DNA from: CAVZLD01 sp964522605
Lineage (GTDB): Bacteria > Planctomycetota > Planctomycetia > Pirellulales > Pirellulaceae
Assembly (NCBI GenBank): GCA_964522605.1
Contig: CAZFWV010000279.1
Coordinates: 1-9,125 of the forward strand
DNA length: 9,125 nt
Direction of reading: 5' to 3'
The notes under the pieces were generated by a model. That model had not been told where the DNA came from and did no database searches. It saw only the letters and a program-made list of their open reading frames with translations. How positions within the stretch are numbered: the stretch's first letter is position 1; every line of letters starts with the position of its first letter. A program made the position numbers and the translations under genes. Below are positions 1-5,771 of the stretch, piece after piece.

Positions 1-41
1 AATACGGTGGACAACCGAACCGTGCGAGGCGGTGTGGTCAT

Positions 42-1130
42 TTATCGGATCACCCTTCCGGATGCAGCTCCTGCCATCAGGGCTTCGATCTCTGCCCGGC
101 TGCTGAAGTTGAAGTCACCGACAATTGAGTGGGCCAGACACGATGCGGCAGCCGCAAACCGAATCGCTTGATCGAGTGATCCAAGTTCGGGTGTGGTGAG
201 GGCGAAGATCAGCCCGGCCGAGAACGCATCGCCCGCACCGACACGATCGACAATGTTCGTGATCGAATAGGGCTGGTAGGTTTCTTCTTGTCGCGGGGCG
301 AAAAGAGCGATCGCTTCGTCGCGGTCGTAGAGCATGCCACCCCACCGATTGTGTGACGCGGAGAGGCTTTCCCGCAGGGTAATCGCCACGCGAGCAACAT
401 TGGGAAACTGCTCGATCAACTGGCGAGCAACGTCGGGATAATGGTCAATGGCCAACCTCCCGGCGTGGACATCGGTGTCTTCGGCACGGATGCCCAGGAC
501 ATCGCTGCAGTCTTCTTCGTTTGCGATTACGAGGTCGACCAAGGGCAGCAGTTGACGCATCGTTCGCTCCGCCAACTCGCGCGGCGTCACGTTCGGCTCC
601 CACCGCCAGAGTTTCTTCCGGAAGTTGAGATCGCACGAGATGGTCCAGCCAGCAGCGCGCGCGGCTCGAACAGCCGTGAGTGTGCTGATTGCCGCTTGCG
701 GCGAAAGTGCCGGGGTAATCCCAGTGATGTGGAACCACCCTTGGTCAGCGAACTGGCTCGGCCAATCGTATAACTCCGACTGCGCGAGGCTGATCGCGGA
801 TCCCTCCCGGTCGTAGATCACCTGGCTTGGGCGCTGATTCGCACCCGTTTCGAGAAAATACAGGCCCAAACGACCGAATTCTGTTCGGATGATGCGATCG
901 GTATCCACCTGCAGTCGTGACAGGGCACCGACGCACGCATCGGCCAAGGGGTTACGTGGCAGCGCCGTGATGAATCGGACGGAAGCACCGAGCAAGGCCA
1001 ACGATGCGGCGACGTTCGCTTCCGCACCAGCAAACGTGACCTCGAGCGGACCGGGCACGGCCTGACGCAACCGCAGAAAGCCAGGCGGCGTCAACCGCCC
1101 CATGATCTCGCCGAATGTGACAATCCTCAT
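42..1130 (-). CDS. kdgK: PfkB-family sugar kinase, probable 2-keto-3-deoxygluconate/-galactonate kinase
   Basis: This 362-residue protein is a ribokinase-fold (PfkB) kinase, predicted to phosphorylate 2-keto-3-deoxy-gluconate or -galactonate at C6 with ATP in the cytosol. Visible motifs are the N-terminal FAGAEANVAASLALLG (33-48) sugar-binding block, YDREGSA (106-112), CDLNFRKKLW (166-175, typical of KDG kinases), NEED (204-207) and the C-terminal PfkB signature DRVGAGDAFSAG (295-306), with D301 as the expected catalytic base. Length fits the family. The ATG overlaps the stop of the upstream aldolase gene by 4 bp (ATGA), which indicates translational coupling, and GGGAG lies about 8 nt upstream. 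It is the last gene of the dgoD-eda-kdgK operon. E. coli uses an unrelated DgoK for this step, so here a PfkB enzyme appears to replace it. Exact stereochemical preference (gluconate versus galactonate derivative) cannot be read from the sequence. Confidence 0.9.
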   Translation of the reverse strand: MRIVTFGEIMGRLTPPGFLRLRQAVPGPLEVTFAGAEANVAASLALLGASVRFITALPRNPLADACVGALSRLQVDTDRIIRTEFGRLGLYFLETGANQRPSQVIYDREGSAISLAQSELYDWPSQFADQGWFHITGITPALSPQAAISTLTAVRAARAAGWTISCDLNFRKKLWRWEPNVTPRELAERTMRQLLPLVDLVIANEEDCSDVLGIRAEDTDVHAGRLAIDHYPDVARQLIEQFPNVARVAITLRESLSASHNRWGGMLYDRDEAIALFAPRQEETYQPYSITNIVDRVGAGDAFSAGLIFALTTPELGSLDQAIRFAAAASCLAHSIVGDFNFSSRAEIEALMAGAASGRVIR

Positions 1131-1798
1131 TGCTTTTCTCCCGAACGGACCCGATCAGCGATCTGGCGTGCCTCTCGCGCCCGACGCGTAATCTCGGACC
1201 AGTCCTCCCGTTGAATCAGGTCTCGTGGTGCAAGCCATGATCCACCGACTGCCAGGACCAGCGGATCGGCAAGATAGGCGGCCAAGTTCTCGGCCTTGAG
1301 ACCACCAAGAGGAATGAATCGGATTCCCAGGTGCATGTACGGTGCAGCCATGTTCTTCAGGTACGATAGTCCACCGCTGGGTTCTGCGGGGAAGAACTTC
1401 AAAATCCTGCATCCTAACTCGAATGCCGTTTCGATATCCGAGGGTGTGACGACGCCGGGGGCAAAGGGAAGCCCCAACCGTTGGGCCTCGCGAATCACGC
1501 TCGCGTTGGTTCCCGGAGCGACGCCAAACGACGCGCCCGATTTGCAGACTTCGGACACCTGCTGTGCGTTCAGAACGGTTCCCATGCCGGCCAGCATCTC
1601 AGGGACTTTCTGACCGATTGCCTCCAGCGATGGGAGTGCCTCCGGCGTTCGAAGGGTCAACTCCATCGCATCGATGCCCCCGTCGAGCAACGCTTTGGCC
1701 AGAGGCACAGCCGCATCGACACGATCGACGACCAGCACCGCGACCACGCCACATTTCTCCAGCCGCTCCTGCAATCGCACATCAAATAAGGAATCCAT
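1127..1798 (-). CDS. eda: KDPG / KDPGal aldolase (class I, Eda/DgoA family)
   Basis: The 223-residue product matches class I 2-keto-3-deoxy-6-phospho-(glu/galacto)nate aldolases, which cleave the phosphorylated keto-acid into pyruvate and D-glyceraldehyde-3-phosphate. The family landmarks are in order: GVVAVLVVD (17-25), MELTLRTPEA with E46 (45-54), GMGTVLN (71-77), VAPGTN (93-98), LKFFPAE with the Schiff-base lysine K134 (133-139), PLGGL (163-167) and the phosphate-binding GGSW (185-188). The start at 1798 is preferred because AAGGAGG sits 8 nt upstream. The frame stays open to 1915, but that extension lacks family similarity and would place the ribosome binding site inside the gene. The gene lies 144 bp after dgoD and overlaps kdgK by 4 bp, so it probably serves the galactonate route. 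It could equally act in an Entner-Doudoroff pathway, since the family members share the chemistry. Confidence 0.93.
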   Translation of the reverse strand: MDSLFDVRLQERLEKCGVVAVLVVDRVDAAVPLAKALLDGGIDAMELTLRTPEALPSLEAIGQKVPEMLAGMGTVLNAQQVSEVCKSGASFGVAPGTNASVIREAQRLGLPFAPGVVTPSDIETAFELGCRILKFFPAEPSGGLSYLKNMAAPYMHLGIRFIPLGGLKAENLAAYLADPLVLAVGGSWLAPRDLIQREDWSEITRRAREARQIADRVRSGEKQ

Positions 1799-1875
1799 CG
1801 GGGTCCTCCTTCGGTCGAAGGCAAACATCCTGACCAGTTTGCATGGGACAATCGGACGCGGGTACCGGAACAGTT

Positions 1876-1907
1876 GCCGACGGCCGCTTCCTTCGGGCCG
1901 CGTCGGC
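1876..1907 (-). repeat. Hairpin in the dgoD-eda intergenic gap
   Basis: GCCGAC-GGCC (1876-1885) can pair with GGCC-GC-GTCGGC (1896-1907), giving a 10-bp GC stem with a 2-nt bulge and a 10-nt loop. No T-run follows on the minus strand, so it does not look like an intrinsic terminator. It might be an RNA-processing or partial attenuation hairpin between dgoD and eda. This is inference from base pairing only. Confidence 0.4.
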
Positions 1908-1942
1908 GGAGTCAATTTGCTTGCGATCCAGGTCGGAGGGGC

Positions 1943-3256
1943 TCACCAATCGACGACCGAGCCATCATTCGGATCGTACGTTTGCGGGTTCTGCCAATCA
2001 TGTCCCCGTTTGTCCTGCAAGGCTAGTTCGTCGATTTCGATTCCCAGACCGGGTCCGGTTGGCAAATCGAGATACCCCTGCTTCACGACGAACGGCTGCT
2101 TCAAATAACCTTCCCCGAGACTGACTTGCTCCTGACATAGGAAATTGGGAATGCTGGCTGCGAGTTGCAGTCCGGCAGCCAACGAGATCGGTCCGAGCGG
2201 GTTGTGCGGGGCGATGGCCGCATAGTACGCTTCGGCCATTCCGGCGATCAAGCGAACCTCCGTGATTCCCCCCGCATGACACAGATCGGGCTGCAGAATC
2301 GAAGCCGCTTGTTTTTCCAGGATTTCGCGAAAACCCCACTTCGTAAACACTCGCTCCCCGGTGGCAATCGGCAGATGAGTCTGTCGGGCGATTCGTGCGA
2401 GCACGTCGACGTTCTGGCTGGCGACCGGCTCTTCAATAAACATGGGCTTGTACGGTTCGTAGGCGCGAATCAACAGCGGAGCGTTTTGAGGACTGATCGC
2501 TCCGTGGAAGTCGATTCCAATCTCGACGTCGTCTCCCCCGGCTTCCCGCAACGCTGCGAAACGATCGGCAGCTTGACGGATGAACTCACGCGAGGCGACG
2601 ACTCCCGAACGAGTGGCCCCCAGCACGCCGGTCTTAAACGCGGTAAAACCTTGGGCTTTGAGTTGCTGCAGTCGGAGCGGGCTGTTCCGCACGTGAGCGT
2701 AGACACGCACGCGACTGCGGGTTGGTCCGCCAAGCAGTTCATACACGGGGACACCCAACGCCTTGCCCTTGAGATCCCAGAGTGCCATGTCCACGCCACT
2801 CAGCGCGCTGGTTAACACCGCACCGCCGCGATAGAACGCGTGGCGATACATCGCTTGCCAGTGGTGCACGACGTCACGAGGATCCTTCCCGACCAGATAT
2901 TCCGACAGTTCCGCGACGGCCTGTGCTACCGTTTCTGCTCGGCCCTCGACGATCGGTTCACCCCATCCGACCAGCCCTGCGTCGGTGTGAATCTTCAGAA
3001 ACAGCCACCGTGGTTTGACCGGAATCGTCTCCAAGCGGGTGATTCGTAGTCGGTCTCGCCGCCGCTCCAGTTGATCGATCGAAGAAGCCATCCGTCTTGG
3101 GGGCCGCTCCACATAGGGATCGGAAGCGACGGACGGATCCTCGTCTTCGTTTTCGTCCGCAGCGGATGCGAAAGCCGAACCCAGACCGGCGAAACCGCTT
3201 GCCGCCGCCCATCTCAAGAGGATGCGGCGATTGATGGAGTCTTGATTGGGAAACAT
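1943..3256 (-). CDS. dgoD: Galactonate dehydratase (mandelate racemase family) with Tat-type signal peptide
   Basis: The 437-residue product is an enolase-superfamily dehydratase, predicted to convert D-galactonate to 2-keto-3-deoxygalactonate. From residue 71 on it resembles E. coli DgoD as I recall it: PRWLFLKIHTDAGLVGWGEP (82-101), EGRAETV, FYRGG (141-145), ALWDLKGK (158-165). Metal and catalytic residues are present: D249-F-H251, FIEEP (273-277), the E301 of TGER, and H351 of APHNPLGP. The C-terminus (GPGLGIEID, HDWQNP, DGSVVDW) also fits. Residues 1-33 form a twin-arginine signal: NRRILLR (9-15), a hydrophobic stretch, then AFASA-A. An acidic linker (DENEDED) follows. The start at 3256 is chosen because the Tat signal begins there, with GAGG about 9 nt upstream. 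The open frame continues to 3436 with unrelated sequence. First gene of the operon with eda and kdgK. Specificity for galactonate over a related sugar acid is likely but unproven. Confidence 0.9.
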   Translation of the reverse strand: MFPNQDSINRRILLRWAAASGFAGLGSAFASAADENEDEDPSVASDPYVERPPRRMASSIDQLERRRDRLRITRLETIPVKPRWLFLKIHTDAGLVGWGEPIVEGRAETVAQAVAELSEYLVGKDPRDVVHHWQAMYRHAFYRGGAVLTSALSGVDMALWDLKGKALGVPVYELLGGPTRSRVRVYAHVRNSPLRLQQLKAQGFTAFKTGVLGATRSGVVASREFIRQAADRFAALREAGGDDVEIGIDFHGAISPQNAPLLIRAYEPYKPMFIEEPVASQNVDVLARIARQTHLPIATGERVFTKWGFREILEKQAASILQPDLCHAGGITEVRLIAGMAEAYYAAIAPHNPLGPISLAAGLQLAASIPNFLCQEQVSLGEGYLKQPFVVKQGYLDLPTGPGLGIEIDELALQDKRGHDWQNPQTYDPNDGSVVDW

Positions 3257-3289
3257 CGTGGGATCCTCGCGATTTCGGAGTGAATGGAG

Positions 3290-3295
3290 ATTATC
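3290..3295 (-). promoter_or_regulatory. Possible -10 element for the dgoD operon
   Basis: On the minus strand GATAAT matches the sigma-70 -10 consensus at 5 of 6 positions. It would place the transcript start about 27 nt before the dgoD ATG. No convincing -35 is visible at 16-18 bp upstream, so support is weak. Confidence 0.2.
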
Positions 3296-3635
3296 GTACC
3301 CCGTCCAGGTGGCGAAAAGAAGAACGCCTGAACGAATCCCCATCGAGGCAAAGGCGGCTGAAATCAGCCGGTTCATCGGAAACGGTCTTCGCCAAATCCG
3401 CCGTCTTTCGGAGGCAGTTTTGTCGTTGGAATCCAAGACCGCTCAGAGACGTAGTCCATTGAATGGCAACAAATCCGCCCATCAAGTTCGCGATGCCGAC
3501 GCCATGCGGTGCGCCGGTTCTGCGCTCTATTGCTCGAAATGCGTTCGATGAACCAGTTTCTGCAATGCCGACCCGGTTTTGTCTGACGTTTCCGAGCGAA
3601 TACCATCGCGTTCAGGTTGGACTTAAGGAGGAGAA

Positions 3636-3717
3636 GAAACCACGGATTCGACGGAGGGGACGGATCGGCACGGACCGATCCGCGGACATCCGCTTTATCC
3701 GTTTGATCCGCGGTTCC
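3636..3717. repeat. Imperfect inverted repeat (CACGGAT/ATCCGCGG type)
   Basis: An 82-bp element with outer arms GAAACCACGGATT (3636-3648) and GATCCGCGGTTCC (3705-3717), which pair at 10 of 13 positions. Inside is a perfect 8-bp hairpin, CGGATCGG (3661-3668) and CCGATCCG (3675-3682), around a 6-nt loop. Repeated GGAT/ATCC modules occur throughout. The form is that of a dispersed non-coding repeat, but only one copy is in this window, so its family status is an inference. Confidence 0.55.
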
Positions 3718-3820
3718 TCTTTTCGATCTTTGGTTCCGCTCGACAGGTGCGTAACAACCAAGGCGATTTCCCAGGCGACAATGAAATTAACCTTGGGTCA
3801 ATCGACTCCCGTTGCGCAGC

Positions 3821-4450
3821 CTATTGCTTCTTCCCGTCTTGAGCAGCGAACGTCACATGGCCGATCAGATAGCGCGTGAGCACGTCGGCCGTATAGATTC
3901 GGCCGGTCGGTTCATTGAAATCTCGACCCGTGGGGGATTTCGAGAGTCGGTTCCCGAGACGCTGGCCTCGCTCAGTGGTCGCCATGGCTTCAATCCATTT
4001 GTAACCATCCGGGATTTTCTGCACCATGTCGCGGACGTTTGCTTGGCCTTGAGGCATTCTTGCCAGGCGATCGAGTCGATCAATGCCACCGGGAAGTCTC
4101 TGAATCTTCTGCCAGAATTCGCGGCCCTTCTTTGTCTGCAATTGCTTAATCAGGATGTCATCGTCGGGCAGAACGCGCTGCAGGATCTCCTGTTGATTGT
4201 CAACGACCCAGCCGGTCTGCCTCATTTTCTGCAGAAGCTGCTTGGTGGATGATTGCGTGATCAGGTCGCCGGGTTGGTAGTCCTCCTGCGAGGCGAAGTG
4301 GCCGTTGACGAAGGCTTGGATCTGTTGAGGGGTGGGACCTTCGGATGGCGCGGGGGAAGCTCCCTCGCAGGTTGTCGTCCAAATGGCCAATCCGATCAGC
4401 AAGGCAGTGGCAGTGGCTCCGACGGTAAGGGGGCGACGGAAACGGAGCAT
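3821..4450 (-). CDS. Secreted or periplasmic protein of unknown function
   Basis: I do not recognise this 209-residue protein. It begins with a convincing signal sequence: basic MLRFRR, a hydrophobic core (about residues 8-24, LTVGATATALLIGLAIW), then TTTCEGA-S as a probable signal peptidase I site. The TTTC could be read as a very poor lipobox. The mature part is hydrophilic and mostly helix-prone, with charged stretches at LPDDDILIKQLQTKKGREFW (94-113), GGIDRLDRLARMPQG (121-135) and RGQRLGNRLSKSPTGRDF (161-178). No catalytic motif stands out. I chose the ATG at 4450 because it puts the signal peptide at the very N-terminus. The ATG at 4504 would add 18 residues written in codons with low third-position GC and is less likely, though possible. 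Neither start has a clear Shine-Dalgarno. It stands alone, divergent from hsp20. Confidence 0.75.
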   Translation of the reverse strand: MLRFRRPLTVGATATALLIGLAIWTTTCEGASPAPSEGPTPQQIQAFVNGHFASQEDYQPGDLITQSSTKQLLQKMRQTGWVVDNQQEILQRVLPDDDILIKQLQTKKGREFWQKIQRLPGGIDRLDRLARMPQGQANVRDMVQKIPDGYKWIEAMATTERGQRLGNRLSKSPTGRDFNEPTGRIYTADVLTRYLIGHVTFAAQDGKKQ

Positions 4451-4783
4451 ACCGGAGCGACACCGACTGGGACGACGATGCGCTTCCAAACAATAAGTAT
4501 TCATGTCAATCGGCACTCGCAGCTTGGGGCGATGGGCGACCGGAATCCGTCGGGCGACGGGGTCCTTACTTGGTATCGGCTTCAGCCTGCATAGGGCGTT
4601 GTCCAATTGCTGCTGCGGACCCCGCAAATCTGGACCCGAAACCGTGGATTTTGCCGCTTGTCGGTTTTGGCAAAGGACGCGTGGCGCGTCACAGCCTCCT
4701 GGGGACAGTCCGTTCCCAGCGACGGGCCAGAACTCGTTGAAATATGCGGGGTTACGTCATCCGTGCGGCGTGCGGAAGCAATT

Positions 4784-4798
4784 TGGCATAGCCTTTGC
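4784..4798 (+). promoter_or_regulatory. Probable sigma-54 (RpoN) -24/-12 promoter of hsp20
   Basis: TGGCATAGCCTTTGC fits the -24/-12 consensus TGGCAC-R-N4-TTGC with correct spacing: invariant GG at -24, GC at -12, one mismatch in the sixth base. It is preceded by TT and followed by AATTG. Transcription would begin near 4810, about 165 nt before the hsp20 ATG. The site faces hsp20. An activator (bEBP) binding site was not identified. The match is seen in the sequence; its use by RpoN is inference. Confidence 0.55.
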
Positions 4799-4815
4799 AA
4801 TTGAAGACTGGCAGT

Positions 4816-4887
4816 TGCAGCGACGGTCTGCCAAACCGACAGCAGGTCGTGGAGTTTTGATTTGGGAGTCTGTAGTCCGTCGCTGCA
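4816..4887 (+). repeat. Leader stem I of hsp20 (11-bp perfect inverted repeat)
   Basis: TGCAGCGACGG (4816-4826) is perfectly complementary to CCGTCGCTGCA (4877-4887), with a 50-nt insert that can form further pairs. If transcription starts at the -24/-12 promoter near 4810, this stem lies at the very 5' end of the hsp20 mRNA. It could alternatively be a regulator site. Confidence 0.5.
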
Positions 4888-4898
4888 GTCGGTGGGTT

Positions 4899-4919
4899 TC
4901 TCGCCCTTCCGGGGTGAGA
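4899..4919 (+). repeat. Leader hairpin II of hsp20
   Basis: TCTCGCCC (4899-4906) pairs with GGGTGAGA (4912-4919), one G-U included, around the 5-nt loop TTCCG. Bases 4904-4908 (CCCTT) are also complementary to AAGGG at 4961-4965, next to the hsp20 start, so an alternative fold is possible. Confidence 0.4.
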
Positions 4920-4944
4920 GTGTTTCGAGAGCACGTACTTCAAG

Positions 4945-4961
4945 TTGTGCCGACGGCACAA
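4945..4961 (+). promoter_or_regulatory. Palindrome abutting the hsp20 ribosome binding site
   Basis: TTGTGCCGACGGCACAA is a perfect 17-bp palindrome (8-bp arms, one central base) that ends right at the AGGGAGGTGG Shine-Dalgarno region (about 4961-4970). As RNA it would form a short GC-containing hairpin touching the ribosome binding site. As DNA it could be an operator for a dimeric repressor. Both readings are inference. Confidence 0.45.
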
Positions 4962-4974
4962 AGGGAGGTGGAAT

Positions 4975-5424
4975 ATGAGTCGAGCATTGAGAAATTGGCG
5001 TGGTACGGCGATTCGGCCCCTGGAGGATCTTTACCGCGATATGGACAACCTGGTCCAGCACCTGTTTGGCGACGAAAGTCGTCAGGTGACGCGGGAGACC
5101 TTCGCGCCGACACTGAATGTTGCGGAGACCGAGTCGCAGTACGAAGTGACGGCGGACCTGCCCGGGATCAAGGCGGAAGATGTGAGCGTCGAGGTCCACG
5201 AGGGGCAAGTGACGATCTCCGGTAAGCGGGAGAGCGAGAAGGAGGAGACGGGGAAGACATTTCATCGAGTGGAACGCCAGTATGGCGAGTTCCGTCGATC
5301 CGTCGCGCTCCCGATGCCGGTGGATGAGCAGAAGATCACCGCCGCGTACAAGGACGGTGTGCTGACGGTTGTTTTGCCAAAGAGCGAGAAGGTCAAGCCG
5401 ACGCGGATTCAAGTTCAGTCCTGA
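4975..5424 (+). CDS. hsp20: Small heat-shock protein, Hsp20/alpha-crystallin family
   Basis: The 149-residue product is an ATP-independent cytosolic holdase chaperone that binds unfolding proteins under stress. A short N-terminal arm (1-43, with RPLEDLYRDMDNLVQHLF) precedes the alpha-crystallin domain (about 44-137). Visible family motifs are FAPTLNVAET (43-52), ADLPGIKAEDVSV (60-72), GQVTISGKRE (77-86), FRRSVALP (106-113) and the diagnostic AAYKDGVLTVVLPK (123-136). The tail holds an I-x-V motif, I145-Q-V147, which usually docks onto neighbouring subunits during oligomer assembly. The ATG at 4975 is favoured by GGGAGG (4963-4968) about 6 nt upstream. An in-frame TTG at 4945 would begin inside the palindrome and is rejected. 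The gene is monocistronic: a -24/-12 promoter match and structured leader precede it, and a terminator-like hairpin follows 14 bp after the stop. Confidence 0.95.
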   Translation: MSRALRNWRGTAIRPLEDLYRDMDNLVQHLFGDESRQVTRETFAPTLNVAETESQYEVTADLPGIKAEDVSVEVHEGQVTISGKRESEKEETGKTFHRVERQYGEFRRSVALPMPVDEQKITAAYKDGVLTVVLPKSEKVKPTRIQVQS

Positions 5425-5437
5425 TCCGGGAAGCCAA

Positions 5438-5497
5438 AAGAACCTCACCCAAGACCTCCTCAAATTGTGAGCGAGGTGGAGGGTGAGGTTCTTTTTT
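5438..5497 (+). terminator. Probable rho-independent terminator after hsp20
   Basis: AAGAACCTCACCC (5438-5450) pairs perfectly with GGGTGAGGTTCTT (5481-5493), and inside it ACCTC (5454-5458) can pair with GAGGT (5473-5477). The stem runs straight into TTTT (6 Ts in total counting the arm end). It starts 14 bp after the hsp20 stop. The 13-bp stem is long for a terminator and the A-rich arm makes it partly symmetric, so it may derive from a repeat. Confidence 0.65.
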
Positions 5498-5566
5498 GAT
5501 CCGCTCTTTTTCCTCTCCGCGGCCCTCCGAGTCTTTGCGCGCTCTGCGTTGAAACGAAAGGGGAAA

Positions 5567-5771
5567 AACGCAGTGCGGCAGGGCCGCAACCAAAGGGGAT
5601 GCTGCCGCACTCCGCGCAATGGGTGTGCCACTGGCTTTGCCAGTGTCCTCGTGGGTCGAGGAACAGCACTGGCAGAGCCAGTGGCACCCAGTCCAGTTGC
5701 GGCGAAGGCTGCGCTGCATCTCAAAATGCCAACAGTCAAACCAGGTAGAAACATAACTCAATCCTGCCGCA
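5567..5771. repeat. Possible small non-autonomous repeat element with short terminal inverted repeats
   Basis: TGCGGCAGG (5574-5582) near the left end is matched by CCTGCCGCA (5763-5771) at the right end, bounding about 200 bp. GTGCGGCAG (5573-5581) can also pair locally with CTGCCGCAC (5602-5610). The left-end 16-mer AACGCAGTGCGGCAGG (5567-5582) recurs exactly at 9048-9063, which supports it being part of a dispersed repeat. No coding capacity and no obvious target-site duplication. Confidence 0.4.
5621..5689. repeat. Double palindrome, GCCACTGGC/GCCAGTGGC type
   Basis: Arm 5621-5645 and arm 5667-5689 are reverse complements apart from a 2-base insertion and one substitution. Each arm is itself a small palindrome: CACTGGC-TTT-GCCAGTG (5629-5645) and CACTGGC-AGA-GCCAGTG (5667-5683). 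The spacer is 21 bp. The whole can fold either as one long hairpin or as two short ones. I know this type of motif from planctomycete intergenic DNA, where its function is not established. Confidence 0.65.

Larger units (their letters stand above)
3257..3820. other. Intergenic region without a credible gene
   Basis: These 564 bp lie between the start of dgoD and the stop of the secreted-protein gene. Open frames here (for example 3463-3879 on plus) show no recognisable domain, read through a dispersed-type inverted repeat, or run antisense to the neighbouring gene. The part nearest dgoD should hold its promoter. The only clear structure is the inverted repeat at 3636-3717. Confidence 0.6.
4505..4974. 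other. Divergent intergenic region between the secreted protein gene and hsp20
   Basis: This 470-bp stretch has no supported gene. The 390-codon open frame on minus (4582-5754) is the antisense shadow of hsp20 plus repeats. The half near the secreted gene has small inverted repeats: TTTGCC/GGCAAA (4650-4655, 4669-4674), GACGCG-TGG-CGCGTC (4676-4690) and CTGGG/CCCAG (4699-4703, 4715-4719). These may be a dispersed element, but no second copy is in the window. The half near hsp20 holds a sigma-54-type promoter and a structured leader, listed separately. Confidence 0.6.

Noticed and set aside
1799..1915. Upstream extension of the aldolase frame
   Set aside because: The strong AAGGAGG lies just before the ATG at 1798, and the extension has no similarity to the aldolase family.
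42..3256. A new biosynthetic or defence system
   Set aside because: All three genes belong to known sugar-acid catabolism families; only the export signal is unusual.
3257..3436. 60-residue upstream extension of the dehydratase frame
   Set aside because: It would bury the Tat signal inside the protein; the ATG at 3256 has its own GAGG site.
3740..3820. Possible tRNA or terminator after the secreted-protein gene
   Set aside because: Only a weak CCAAGG/CCTTGG pair with a large loop is present; no cloverleaf, no T-run on the minus strand.
3463..3879. 138-codon plus-strand open frame in the intergenic region
   Set aside because: It crosses the 3636-3717 repeat and the end of the opposing secreted-protein gene; its translation is low-complexity and unlike any family I know.
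4582..5754. 390-codon open frame on the minus strand covering hsp20
   Set aside because: It is antisense to a clear Hsp20 gene, has arginine/leucine-rich shadow composition, no domain, and runs through the terminator hairpin and repeat cluster.
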